A DNA stretch of 46,636 nt from Streptomyces sp. NRRL F-6131. GTDB lineage: Bacteria > Actinomycetota > Actinomycetes > Streptomycetales > Streptomycetaceae. Under the pieces are notes generated by a model. The model saw only the letters and a program-made list of their open reading frames with translations, was not told the DNA's origin and did not search any database. The stretch covers positions 1-46,636 of the forward strand of contig JOHN01000060.1 in the NCBI GenBank assembly GCA_000719695.1, given 5' to 3'. Shown piece by piece: positions 16,627-25,480 of the stretch; position 1 is the first letter of the stretch, and every line of letters begins with the position of its first letter. The translations under genes were made by a program, and so were the position numbers.

Positions 16627-16639
16627 CCATCCGATGACT
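16627..16639. promoter_or_regulatory. CATCCGATG operator-like palindrome (site 4)
   Basis: CCATCCGATGACT holds the perfect CATC-C-GATG palindrome, between the presumed rightward promoter and the binding-protein gene at 16851. The remaining 200 bases up to that gene show no other recognisable signal. Confidence 0.6.
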
Positions 16640-16850
16640 GCGGGAGGCGTGTTCCGCTCGTCTGTGGTGGACCGCCGCACCGGAGAACCGGCCTCCCTCT
16701 CGGATGAGGGCTGGGAGGGCGGCCGGTTCGCCCCACGATCTGCTCCGCCCCGCGCGGGGACGGGCCCCTCGGCTCCCCCCGTGCCGGACCACACCGGTTC
16801 CCGACCCACATCCCGCGGATGCCGGCATTCCAGCCAAGGAGATCAGCACC

Positions 16851-17903
16851 ATGAAGCCTCGCTCCTCCAGAATCGCGGCCACGGCCGCCTCCGTGGTCGT
16901 CCTGGCGGGGTTCGCCACGGCCTGCAACCGCGGCAGCGACTCGGAGTCGTCCCCCTCCGGAGGTACCAAGCCGGCGATCGGGATCGATCTGCCCCGCGCG
17001 GACTCCGACTTCTGGAACTCCTACGGGCAGTACATCAAGCAGGACGCCTCCTCCCAGGGGCTCAACACGCTGCCGGTCAGCAACTCGCAGAACGACGTGA
17101 CCAAGCTGGTCGCCAACGTCCAGGTCTTCCAGAACACCGGCGCCAAGGCCGTCGTCATGGCGCCGCAGGACACCGGCGCGATCGCCTCCACCCTGGAGCA
17201 GCTTTCCGCCAAGAAGATCCCCGTGGTCAGCGTCGACACCCGACCCGACAAGGGGAACGTGTACATGGTGGTGCGCGCCGACAACAAGGCGTACGGGACC
17301 AAGGCCTGCGAGTTCCTCGGTCAGAAGCTCGGCGGAAAGGGCAAGGTCGCCGAACTCCAGGGCGCGCTCAGCTCCATCAACGGTCGTGACCGCTCGGAGG
17401 CCTTCGCGGACTGCATGAAGCAGAAGTTCCCCGGCATCCAGGTCATCGAGCTGGCCACCGACTGGAAGGGGGACGTCGCCTCCGCCAAGCTCCAGTCCAC
17501 CCTGGCGGCCAACCCCGACCTCGGCGGCATCTACATGCAGGCCGGCGGGGTCTTCCTCCAGCCCACCCTCGCGCTGCTCCAGCAGAAGGGCCTGCTCAAG
17601 CCGGCCGGCGAGCCCGGCCACATCGCGATCGTCTCCAACGACGGCATCCCGCAGGAGTTCGACGCCATCCGCAAGGGCGACATCGACGCCACCGTCTCCC
17701 AGCCCGCCGACCTGTACGCCAAGTACGCGCTCTACTACGCCAAGGCGGGCGCCGAGGGCAAAACCTTCCAGGTCGGTCCCACCGACCACCAGTCGACCAT
17801 CATCCAGCTGCCCAACGGCCTCGAGGACCAGCTTCCCGCTCCTCTGGTGACCAAGGAGAACGTCGACGACAAGGCCCTGTGGGGCAACAACGTCGGCAAG
17901 TAG
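16851..17903 (+). CDS. CUT2-family sugar ABC transporter substrate-binding lipoprotein (first copy)
   Basis: A 350-residue periplasmic-binding-protein type 1 (ribose-binding-like) lipoprotein. AAGGAG lies nine bases before the ATG, and the signal ends at the lipobox ATAC (Cys 25 region, GFATACNRG). The ligand-binding fold shows IGIDLPRADSDFW at the first strand, AVVMAPQDTGAI, IPVVSVDTRP, and the hinge region IVSNDGIPQEFDAI. It is divergent from the fucose catabolic operon and shares its control region, so free L-fucose is the most likely ligand (inference). A close paralogue follows the permease gene at 20747. A hairpin lies between this gene and the ATPase gene. Confidence 0.9.
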   Translation: MKPRSSRIAATAASVVVLAGFATACNRGSDSESSPSGGTKPAIGIDLPRADSDFWNSYGQYIKQDASSQGLNTLPVSNSQNDVTKLVANVQVFQNTGAKAVVMAPQDTGAIASTLEQLSAKKIPVVSVDTRPDKGNVYMVVRADNKAYGTKACEFLGQKLGGKGKVAELQGALSSINGRDRSEAFADCMKQKFPGIQVIELATDWKGDVASAKLQSTLAANPDLGGIYMQAGGVFLQPTLALLQQKGLLKPAGEPGHIAIVSNDGIPQEFDAIRKGDIDATVSQPADLYAKYALYYAKAGAEGKTFQVGPTDHQSTIIQLPNGLEDQLPAPLVTKENVDDKALWGNNVGK

Positions 17904-17918
17904 CCCCCTACCTCCCAC

Positions 17919-17956
17919 GAACGGCGGCCGCAACCTCCCGCTGCCGGCCGCCGTTC
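17919..17956 (+). terminator. Intra-operon hairpin, probable attenuator after the binding-protein gene
   Basis: GAACGGCGGCCG and CGGCCGCCGTTC form a perfect 12-base stem with a 14-base loop, 15 bases after the stop and 31 before the ATPase start. Such hairpins commonly let the binding protein be made in excess over the membrane components. Confidence 0.7.
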
Positions 17957-17986
17957 ACGGGAAACCCTCGGAAAGGACACCCCGCC

Positions 17987-19543
17987 ATGGCGGATCCCAG
18001 CCCCGACCGGGGCCCCGTCGTCGAGGCCGACGGGATCAGCAAGAGATTCGGCGCCACCGTCGCGCTCCGCGACGCCCGAATCTCGGTCGCGCCAGGCGAG
18101 TCGCACGCGCTGGTCGGCCGCAACGGCGCCGGCAAGTCCACGCTCGTCTCGATCCTCACCGGGCTGCAGACCCCCGACACCGGCTCGCTGCGCTTCAACG
18201 GCGAGCCCGCCCCGGCCCCTGGCGACACCGACGCCTGGCGCTCCCGGGTCGCCTGCGTCTATCAGCGCTCCACCATCATCCCGGCCCTGTCCGTCGCGGA
18301 GAACCTCTTCCTGGACCGGCAGAGCGGCGGCGCGCTGCGCCCGATCAGCTGGAAGCAGTTGCGCCACCGAGCCTCCGAGTTGCTGGCCGAGTACGACGTG
18401 GACGTCGACCCGGCCGCGCGGGCCGAGGACCTCACCGTCGAGCAGCGCCAGTTCGTGGAGATCGCCCGGGCCCTGTCCTTCGGCGCCCGGTTCATCATCC
18501 TGGACGAGCCCACCGCCAAGCTGGACGCCCGCGGCATCGACCGGCTCTTCGACAAGCTGCGCTCGCTGCAGGCACAGGGTGTCGCCTTCCTGTTCATCTC
18601 CCACCACCTGCAGGAGGTCTACGACCTCTGCGCCACCGTCACGGTCTACCGCGACGCCCGGCACATCACCACCGCCGCGGTCGCCGAGCTCGACCAGCAG
18701 GCGTTGGTCGAGGCGATGACCGGCGAGCGGGCAGGGGGCACCGAGCCCGCCTGGTCGGTGCGAGGCCGCAGAAGCTCGGGCGGCCCCGCGCTGCTGGAGG
18801 TCTCGGGGCTGACCCTGCCGGGCGCCTACGCGGACTTCTCCCTGGACGCGCGCCCCGGCGAGGTCGTGGGGCTCGCCGGGGCGGCGGCCAGCGGCAACGT
18901 CCAGCTCGGAGAGACCCTGGCCGGCCTGCGCAGGCCCAGCAGCGGTACGGTCACCGTCGCCGGGCGGGCGGTGCGCACCGGCCAGGTCCCTGCGGCCCTC
19001 GCGGCCGGCATCGGCTTCGTCCCCGAGGACCGGCACATCCAGGGCCTCATCCCGCAGCGCAGCGTCGCCGAGAACGCCACCCTGACCGTCAGTGACCAGC
19101 TCGGCCCGTTCGGTACGGTGCTGCCCTCGCGCACCCGGGCGTTCGCCCAGCGGATGATCTCCGGTCTCGACATCAAGACGCCCGGGCCCGCCGCCCCGGT
19201 CTCCGCGCTGTCCGGCGGCAACCAGCAGAAGGTCGTGATCGCGCGCGCGCTCGCCACCGAGCCGCACGTCCTGGTCGCCATCCGCCCCACCAACGGCGTC
19301 GACATCAAGTCCAAGGAATCCCTGCTCGGCACCGTGCGCGAGGTCGCGGACTCCGGCAAGGCCGCCCTGATCGTGTCCGACGAACTCGACGACCTCCGGG
19401 TGTGCGACCGCGTGCTGGCCATGTTCCACGGCCGCGTCGTCGCCGAGTTCGCACACGGCTGGAGCGACGAACAACTGGTCTCAGCCATGGAGGGCATGGC
19501 CGGCCCGACCGACACGAAGGAACCCCATGTCTCCCACCACTGA
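17987..19543 (+). CDS. CUT2 sugar ABC transporter ATPase (RbsA-like, two ABC domains)
   Basis: A 518-residue protein with two fused ABC domains, as in RbsA/XylG. The first domain has Walker A GRNGAGKST (44-52) and Walker B FIILDEPTA, with LTVEQRQ replacing the usual signature. The second has signature LSGGNQQK but no normal Walker A (GLAGAAASGNVQ) and an unusual Walker B region (VLVAIRPTNGVD) where LDEPT is expected. Asymmetric sites are common in CUT2 ATPases, but loss of the LDEPT acid in the second half is worth noting. GGAAAGGA precedes the ATG. The 3' end overlaps the permease gene by 17 bases. Confidence 0.92.
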   Translation: MADPSPDRGPVVEADGISKRFGATVALRDARISVAPGESHALVGRNGAGKSTLVSILTGLQTPDTGSLRFNGEPAPAPGDTDAWRSRVACVYQRSTIIPALSVAENLFLDRQSGGALRPISWKQLRHRASELLAEYDVDVDPAARAEDLTVEQRQFVEIARALSFGARFIILDEPTAKLDARGIDRLFDKLRSLQAQGVAFLFISHHLQEVYDLCATVTVYRDARHITTAAVAELDQQALVEAMTGERAGGTEPAWSVRGRRSSGGPALLEVSGLTLPGAYADFSLDARPGEVVGLAGAAASGNVQLGETLAGLRRPSSGTVTVAGRAVRTGQVPAALAAGIGFVPEDRHIQGLIPQRSVAENATLTVSDQLGPFGTVLPSRTRAFAQRMISGLDIKTPGPAAPVSALSGGNQQKVVIARALATEPHVLVAIRPTNGVDIKSKESLLGTVREVADSGKAALIVSDELDDLRVCDRVLAMFHGRVVAEFAHGWSDEQLVSAMEGMAGPTDTKEPHVSHH

Positions 19544-20555
19544 CGTTCGCGCCCGCACGGCTCCCGCCGCCGCGCCCGCCGAGCGCCGCTTCCAGCTCGC
19601 GCGCTACCGCGACCTCTCGCTCGTCCCGGTCCTGCTCGTGCTGGGCATCATCGGGTTCGCCGTCTCGCCCGCCTTCCTCACCTCCGATAACCTCCTCGGC
19701 GTCGGCCAGCAGGCCACCGAGCTGAGCCTGCTGGTCCTCGCCGAGGCGCTCATCCTGATCGCCGGGCGGATGGACCTCTCGCTGGAATCCACCATCGGCG
19801 TCGCCCCGGTCATCGCGGTCTGGCTCGTCCTGCCCGACCACGGCGCCCGCTTCAACGGCCTCGGGCTCTTCCCCGGCTGGACGGCGATCCCGCTGTGCCT
19901 GCTGGTCGGCGCGGTCATCGGCGCAATCAACGGCTTCCTGATCCTCAAGCTGCGGCTCAACGGTTTCATCGTCACCCTCGGCGCCCTCACCCTGCTGCGC
20001 GGCCTCCAGGTCGCCGTCTCCGAGGGCCAGTCGATCGTCAACCTGCCGGGCTCCTTCACCTACCTCGGCAGCACCAGCTGGCTCGGCATCCCGGCGGCGA
20101 TCTGGATCTGCGCGCTGCTCTTCGCCGTCGGCGGCAGCGCTCTCGCCTGGCTGCGCCACGGTCGCGCCCTGTACGCGATCGGTGGCAACGCCGAGGCCGC
20201 CCGTGCCGCCGGCATCCGCGTCGACCGGATCACCTGGACCGTACTGATCCTCGGCGGCCTGCTCGCCGCCTTCGCCGGCATCCTCTACACCGGCCACTAC
20301 GGTTCCATCTCCGCCGACCAGGGCAACGGCTGGATCTTCCAGGTCTTCGCCGCCACCGTCATCGGCGGCGTCAGCCTCAACGGCGGCCGCGGCACCCTCT
20401 TCGGTGCCCTCACCGGCGTCCTCACCCTCCAGCTCGTGGTCAACGTCATGACCCTCGCCGGTGTCCCGCCGCTGTGGAACCAGTTCCTCAACGGCGCGAT
20501 CATCATCGTCGCGCTGATCATCTCCCGCTTCGCCTCCGGCGAGAAGCAGGAGTGA
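19527..20555 (+). CDS. CUT2 sugar ABC transporter permease (RbsC-like)
   Basis: A 342-residue inner-membrane permease with roughly nine to ten hydrophobic segments. The family hallmark region LNGFIVTLGALTLLRGL, the loop with RHGRALYAIGGNAEAARAAG, and the late segment VIGGVSLNGGRGTLFG all fit RbsC/XylH-type permeases. The start overlaps the ATPase gene by 17 bases, implying translational coupling. It forms the pore for the sugar delivered by one or both binding proteins. Confidence 0.93.
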   Translation: MSPTTDVRARTAPAAAPAERRFQLARYRDLSLVPVLLVLGIIGFAVSPAFLTSDNLLGVGQQATELSLLVLAEALILIAGRMDLSLESTIGVAPVIAVWLVLPDHGARFNGLGLFPGWTAIPLCLLVGAVIGAINGFLILKLRLNGFIVTLGALTLLRGLQVAVSEGQSIVNLPGSFTYLGSTSWLGIPAAIWICALLFAVGGSALAWLRHGRALYAIGGNAEAARAAGIRVDRITWTVLILGGLLAAFAGILYTGHYGSISADQGNGWIFQVFAATVIGGVSLNGGRGTLFGALTGVLTLQLVVNVMTLAGVPPLWNQFLNGAIIIVALIISRFASGEKQE

Positions 20556-20577
20556 CCGGACCGACGCCCTGAAAGCC

Positions 20578-20627
20578 GCCGGAGCGGCGCCACCGGTCGG
20601 TCGGGGACCTGGTCGCGCCGCTCCGGC
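20578..20627 (+). terminator. Hairpin between permease and second binding-protein gene
   Basis: GCCGGAGCGGCGC (20578-20590) and GCGCCGCTCCGGC (20615-20627) form a perfect 13-base stem with a 24-base loop. It ends the transporter transcript or partly insulates the second binding-protein gene at 20747. Confidence 0.7.
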
Positions 20628-20746
20628 CCTCGTTCTCCCCGGCCCCGGCCTGTCCATCCCCACAGTGGCGTGCCGGGGCCCCGGACCTCCGCCCGCCTCC
20701 GCCACACCCGGCGGGGGCAACCCACCCACCGAGGACGGTCTGAAGA

Positions 20747-21784
20747 ATGAAGAGACGCAAGACCCGGAGAACCTGCCTGTGCGGTGCCGCGCTCCTGCTC
20801 ACCGGATGCCTCACGGCATGCGGAAGCAGCGCCACGCCGAGCAGCGCGCGCCCGCAGATCGGCATCGACCTCCCCCGTACGGACTCCGACTTCTGGAAGG
20901 CGTACGCGAAGTACGTCCAGATGGAGAGCGCCGACCAGGGACTGAACGCCCTGCCTCCGACCGACTCCAAGGGCGACGCGGCGGCGTTCACCGCCAACAT
21001 CGAGGCGCTGGCGGCCAAGAACGTCAAGGCCATCGTCATGGCACCGCAGAGCACCACGAAACTCGGTCCGCTGCTCAACAGCCTGGGCGACCGGAGGATC
21101 CGGACGATCAGCGTGGACACCGAACCGGAGAGCGGCGAGGTGTACATGGTCGTCCGCGCGGACAACCGCGCCTACGGTGCCAAAGCCTGCGACTTCCTCG
21201 GCCAGCAGCTGCACGGGAAGGGCAAGGTCGCCGAGCTCCAGGGCTCCCTGGATTCGATCAACGGCTATGAGCGCTCCATGGGATTCTCCGCCTGCATGAA
21301 GCGGAACTACCCGGGGATCGAGGTCATCGAGCTGGCCACCGAGTGGAAGGGTGACGTGGCCTCGGCCAAGCTCCAGTCCACCCTGGCGGCCAACCCCGAC
21401 CTCGGCGGCATCTACATGCAGGCCGGCGGCGTCTTCCTGCAGCCCACCCTCGCACTGCTCCAGCAGAAGGGCCTGCTCAAGCCCGTCGGACAGCCCGGCC
21501 ACATCGCCATCGTCTCCAACGACGGCATCCCCGCCGAACTCGACGCCATCCGCAAGGGCCAGATCGACGCCACCGTCTCCCAGCCCGCGGACCTGTACGC
21601 CAAGTACGCGCTCTTCTACGCGAAAGCCGCGGCCGAGGGCAGGACCTTCCAGCCCGGCCCCACCGACCACAACTCCACCATCAAGACCCTGTCCAACGGT
21701 CTTGAGGACCAGCTCCCCGCCCCCCTGGTCACCAAGGACAACGTGAACGACAAGACCCTGTGGGGCAACAGTCTCTACGGGTGA
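20747..21784 (+). CDS. CUT2-family sugar-binding lipoprotein (second, paralogous copy)
   Basis: A 345-residue lipoprotein closely related to the one at 16851-17903, with the same fold and motifs (IGIDLPRTDSDFW, AIVMAPQSTTK, IVSNDGIPAELDAI) and a lipobox ending LTAC. GAGGA lies upstream of the ATG. The two differ most in the N-terminal half. A 65-base stretch (21365-21429 here, 17484-17548 there) is identical, with near identity beyond it, which points to a tandem duplication with later homogenisation. It may bind a different but related sugar and use the same permease, or replace the first copy under other conditions. Confidence 0.88.
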   Translation: MKRRKTRRTCLCGAALLLTGCLTACGSSATPSSARPQIGIDLPRTDSDFWKAYAKYVQMESADQGLNALPPTDSKGDAAAFTANIEALAAKNVKAIVMAPQSTTKLGPLLNSLGDRRIRTISVDTEPESGEVYMVVRADNRAYGAKACDFLGQQLHGKGKVAELQGSLDSINGYERSMGFSACMKRNYPGIEVIELATEWKGDVASAKLQSTLAANPDLGGIYMQAGGVFLQPTLALLQQKGLLKPVGQPGHIAIVSNDGIPAELDAIRKGQIDATVSQPADLYAKYALFYAKAAAEGRTFQPGPTDHNSTIKTLSNGLEDQLPAPLVTKDNVNDKTLWGNSLYG

Positions 21785-21803
21785 TCCGTGCCGGGCAGCA
21801 CGC

Positions 21804-21850
21804 GCGAGGCGGCCGGCCGCCGTGCGGGACACCGGCCGGCCGTCGTCGCG
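21804..21850 (+). terminator. Hairpin terminator after the second binding-protein gene
   Basis: GCGGCCGGCC (21809-21818) pairs with GGCCGGCCGT (21834-21843, one G-T pair), with partly complementary flanks. It starts about 20 bases after the stop codon. Confidence 0.55.
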
Positions 21851-21964
21851 GGCCGTCCGGTGCACCGGCCATGATCTTGGCGCGATCGAAGGGGGGGAAT
21901 ATGCTGATCTGAGACTGGCCAAGGGATCTCATTGTGCGACCTCGCGGCGGGAAGGCAGGCGCAG

Positions 21965-24760
21965 ATGACCGTTGAGTGGGACGATATTCGAGCGCTGAAT
22001 ATCGCGCATGACCGATTCCTGGGTGGCCTCCCGGTGGCCGACGGGTGCCGTGGGTCGGTGCTGCGGTCGTGGCGGCGTTGTCATTCCCAGGGGGTCAGGG
22101 CCGACCGCGTCGAGGTCCTCTACCACCAGGATCTGGACTTCAGCGGGCGGCTCGGCGAGCTGGCCGAGCCGGTCCTGGACGATCTCGAGGCGAAGATCGC
22201 CGGCATCAAGGTGTCCGCTCTCCTGTGTGATGAGCAGGTTCGTGTGCTGGCACGGCGCGTAGGCGAACCATCGCTCAACGCCTATTGCGATTCCATTCAG
22301 CTTGCGCCCGGATTCGGATTTCCGGAGCCGATTGTCGGTACCAACGGGATGGGCACCGCCCTGGCGAGCAGGCGCCGCGAGTTCATCTGTGGCCGTGAGC
22401 ATTTCGCCGACATCATGCGGTCGTTCGCCTGCGCCGCGGCGCCCATCCGTGACCCACTCAGCGGCAGGATCCTCGGTGCACTGGATCTGACGTGCGAGCA
22501 CGACGATGCCCACCTCGACATGCTGAACCTTGTCGACGAGACCGTGAAGATCATCGAACGGCGGCTGCTCGACCAGATCCGAGGCCGTGACCGTGCTCTG
22601 CTGCACGCGTTCCACCAGGCACGCCGCCGGGCGGGCGTCTCCGCGGCGAGCTGGTCCGACCGACCGGTCTCCGCCTGGTTGCTTCCCGAGGACCGGCTGG
22701 ATTCCAGCGACCGCATCGTCCTGCTGGAAGCCGCCGCGGAGATGATCTCCGCAGGGCGCACTCGCCTGACCGTCGTCGGGCTCGGCCACGGTCGCGTTGC
22801 CACCTTGCTCTGCCGTCCGGTGGACAGCGAAGCCGGCCCGGCCGGGTTCGCGGTCGAGGCCGTGCTGCCCGAAGGGGTACTGCGGTGTCTGGACTCCACG
22901 GCGATGAGAGACGCCGAGACGACCATCGGGTCGGGCCAGGGCTCCGGACCGGACCGGTGGCCCGCCATGCTGCTGCCGCAGTCTGCGGCGGGCGCCCTCG
23001 GGGCTTCGCCCTCGCCGCCGCCGTCCTCACCGTGGCTGGTTGCGATCGGGGATCCGGGCGTGGGGCGGCTTGCCCTGCTGTCCCGGCAGCGGCTGTCCTT
23101 GCTGAGTGAGGCCGGGCGCCTCGGCTCCAGCCTCGACGTGACGAGCACCGGCAAGGAGCTGACCGAGGTCGCGGTCCCGAAACTCGCCGACTTCGCGGTT
23201 GTGGACATCCCCGACGCCGTGCTTGCCGGAGAGGAGCCGCCGGGTCTCGGTGAGCCTCTCCGCCGCGTCGCGCTCACCGGGATCCGACCGTCCTCGCACC
23301 TGTACGCGGAGGGCGATCTGATCCGGTACACCGAGTCCACCCCGCAGGCGATCAGTCTGGCCGCGGAGGAATCGGTCCTCGAACCGGACCTGAGCAAGGC
23401 GACCGGGTGGAGCGCGCAGGATCCGGACCGAGCCGAGCGGGTTCGGGAGGAGGGCGTTCACTCGCTCATCACGGTGCCGCTGCGGGCCCGTGGCGCCGTC
23501 CTGGGCGTGGTGAGCCTCTACCGGTCCGAGCGGGCGGGCCCCTTCGAGGAGGACGACCTGCTGCTCGCCGAGGAACTCGTCAGTCGCGCGGCCGTGAGCA
23601 TCGACAACGCTCGACGCTACACCCGCGAGCACGCCACCGCCCTGGCCCTTCAAACGAGCCTGCTGCCCCATGACCTGCCCGATCAGGACGCGGTCGAGGC
23701 CGCACACCGCTACGTTCCCGCCCGCGGTGGCGCCAGCGGCGACTGGTTCGACGTGATCCCGCTCTCGGGCGCCCGGGTGGCGCTGGTGGTGGGAGACGTG
23801 GTCGGTCACGGGGTGCAGGCTTCCGCCACGATGGGGCGACTCTGCACGGCGGTACGGAACTTCTCCGACCTCGACCTGCCGGTCGAGGAGGTCCTGGCGC
23901 ATCTCGACGATCTCGTCGAACGCCTCGACCGGGAACAGCAGGCGCGTACACCTACCGGAAACACGATCGTGGGCGCCACGTGTCTCTACGCTGTCTACGA
24001 TCCGGTCTCGCGGCACCTCATCGTGGCCAGCGCCGGCCACCCGCTGCCCGCACTGGTTCGGCCGGACGGCCACGTCGAATTTCCGGACGTCCCGGCCGGA
24101 CCGCCGCTCGGCCTGGGCGGGCAACCGTTCGAGACCCTTGAGATCGAACTCGAGGAGGGCAGCGACCTGGTGCTCTTCACGAACGGCCTCCTCCGCGAGG
24201 GCGCTCAGGATTCCGATGCCGTGCTCGCCGCGGTGGACGACGCCTTCGCGCGCTCCGCGGGTGCGCCCGAGGAGATGTGCCGCGTACTGCTCGAATCCCT
24301 GCTGCCGGCCAAGCCGCAGGACGACGTCGCACTGCTCGTCGCCCGCACCCGCTCACTCGGGGACGAACAGGTGGCGCACTGGGACCTGCCCGCCGACCCG
24401 GCGGCCGTCTCCGGCCTGCGCTCCGCGGTCGACCGGCAGCTGGCCAAGTGGGGTCTGGAGGAGCTCGGCTTCTCCACCGAACTGATCATCAGCGAGCTGG
24501 CCACCAATGCCATTCGCTACGGTGGGCCACCCATACAGGTTCGCCTGCTCCGTGGCCTCACCCTGATCTGTGAGGTCACCGACGGCAGCAGTACCTCGCC
24601 GAGACTGCGGCGTGCCGCCAATACCGATGAGGGCGGACGCGGCCTGTTCCTGGTCGCCCAGCTCGCACACCGCTGGGGCACGCGTTACGTCCGGGACGGC
24701 AAGGTCATCTGGGCGGAGCAACCCTTCCCGGACGTCGACCAAGTGATCGTTTCAGAATGA
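21965..24760 (+). CDS. GAF / SpoIIE phosphatase / HATPase multidomain signalling protein
   Basis: A 931-residue cytoplasmic regulator. The N-terminal third resembles the sensor part of AcoR-type activators (SVLRSWRRCHSQGV, then FPEPIVGTNGMGTAL), including a GAF domain. A second GAF domain ends in TVPLRARGAVLGVVSLYRS. A PP2C-like SpoIIE domain follows (GASGDWFDVIPLSGARVALV, then GDVVGHG; PQDDVALLVAR), and a C-terminal HATPase_c anti-sigma domain (ELATNAIRYGG, then EGGRGLFLV). Proteins of this kind dephosphorylate anti-sigma antagonists or act as anti-sigma factors. ATG 21965 has GGGAAGG nine bases upstream; a TTG at 21932 after AAGGGA would add 11 residues. No partner gene is adjacent, so any link to fucose use is open. 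Confidence 0.88.
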   Translation: MTVEWDDIRALNIAHDRFLGGLPVADGCRGSVLRSWRRCHSQGVRADRVEVLYHQDLDFSGRLGELAEPVLDDLEAKIAGIKVSALLCDEQVRVLARRVGEPSLNAYCDSIQLAPGFGFPEPIVGTNGMGTALASRRREFICGREHFADIMRSFACAAAPIRDPLSGRILGALDLTCEHDDAHLDMLNLVDETVKIIERRLLDQIRGRDRALLHAFHQARRRAGVSAASWSDRPVSAWLLPEDRLDSSDRIVLLEAAAEMISAGRTRLTVVGLGHGRVATLLCRPVDSEAGPAGFAVEAVLPEGVLRCLDSTAMRDAETTIGSGQGSGPDRWPAMLLPQSAAGALGASPSPPPSSPWLVAIGDPGVGRLALLSRQRLSLLSEAGRLGSSLDVTSTGKELTEVAVPKLADFAVVDIPDAVLAGEEPPGLGEPLRRVALTGIRPSSHLYAEGDLIRYTESTPQAISLAAEESVLEPDLSKATGWSAQDPDRAERVREEGVHSLITVPLRARGAVLGVVSLYRSERAGPFEEDDLLLAEELVSRAAVSIDNARRYTREHATALALQTSLLPHDLPDQDAVEAAHRYVPARGGASGDWFDVIPLSGARVALVVGDVVGHGVQASATMGRLCTAVRNFSDLDLPVEEVLAHLDDLVERLDREQQARTPTGNTIVGATCLYAVYDPVSRHLIVASAGHPLPALVRPDGHVEFPDVPAGPPLGLGGQPFETLEIELEEGSDLVLFTNGLLREGAQDSDAVLAAVDDAFARSAGAPEEMCRVLLESLLPAKPQDDVALLVARTRSLGDEQVAHWDLPADPAAVSGLRSAVDRQLAKWGLEELGFSTELIISELATNAIRYGGPPIQVRLLRGLTLICEVTDGSSTSPRLRRAANTDEGGRGLFLVAQLAHRWGTRYVRDGKVIWAEQPFPDVDQVIVSE

Positions 24761-25004
24761 TCGGCGACAGCCGCCGCGTACTGGTCCGGCATCGCCCGCA
24801 AACCGTGATCGTGTCCCCACCCCGCTGACCGGTCCACGCCGACGGGCCGACGTGTTGGCGAGCATCGCGGTCCGGCGTCCGGTGAGCTCTCCTCATCCAA
24901 TCCTCATCCTTGCCCTGCGAAGCTCTGACCGCGGCGGACCGTCGCTTACGACAACGGTGCGTGCCTGTCGGCTACTCAGCCCAGTGGCGCCAGCACACGT
25001 CTGA

Positions 25005-25295
25005 CGATCTCCGGGGGGATCCATCCGTTCTGCGGCGGCCGAAGCCTCCCGCCTGCCGTACCTCTGCCGGGCCTCGGTGGACTACCCGCACAACTCGCAC
25101 ACCACCACGGGCACGATCAACGTGCACTTCGACACCGAGTGCCGCCAGGTGGCCCCGACCCTCTCCACCGAGGGGACGCTCTCGCGCTCCCGGTGGTACG
25201 GCTGGGAGCACCTGAGCACCGGCAAGGGCGGCAAGGCGAACGCACGCAAGCTGCGGGTGGTAGCTCCCAAGAGCTGCGCGACCCGGCGCCTGTGA
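25005..25295 (+). pseudogene. N-terminally truncated remnant of a small secreted protein
   Basis: The open frame from just after a TGA at 25002 encodes LPYLCRASVDYPHNSHTTTG, then INVHFDTECR and RSRWYGWEHLSTGKG, ending at TGA 25293-25295. The composition and cysteines look like the mature part of a small secreted actinobacterial protein, but the signal peptide and a credible start are missing; a GTG at 25077 is the only internal candidate. I do not recognise a function. The preceding stretch 24761-25004 shows nothing recognisable. Confidence 0.4.
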
Positions 25296-25480
25296 CCGCC
25301 CGCCAGGACGATGGCACCGAGCTGCTGTTGGTGGCGGGCCAGTGGGGCGGCGGTCGGCGCAAGGCGCCGCCGAAGCACCTCGACTGGGCACGATCCGTCG
25401 GCCGGGATCCGCAGGCCGGCACCGGGCAGCACGGCAGGGTCGCGGTATCCGCCCCGTCGGCCCCCTCGTACGCTTCCTTC

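Noticed and set aside
24761..25004. Short minus-strand open frames downstream of the SpoIIE-type gene
   Set aside because: They are arginine-rich, lack ribosome sites and resemble no family; I see no gene in this stretch.
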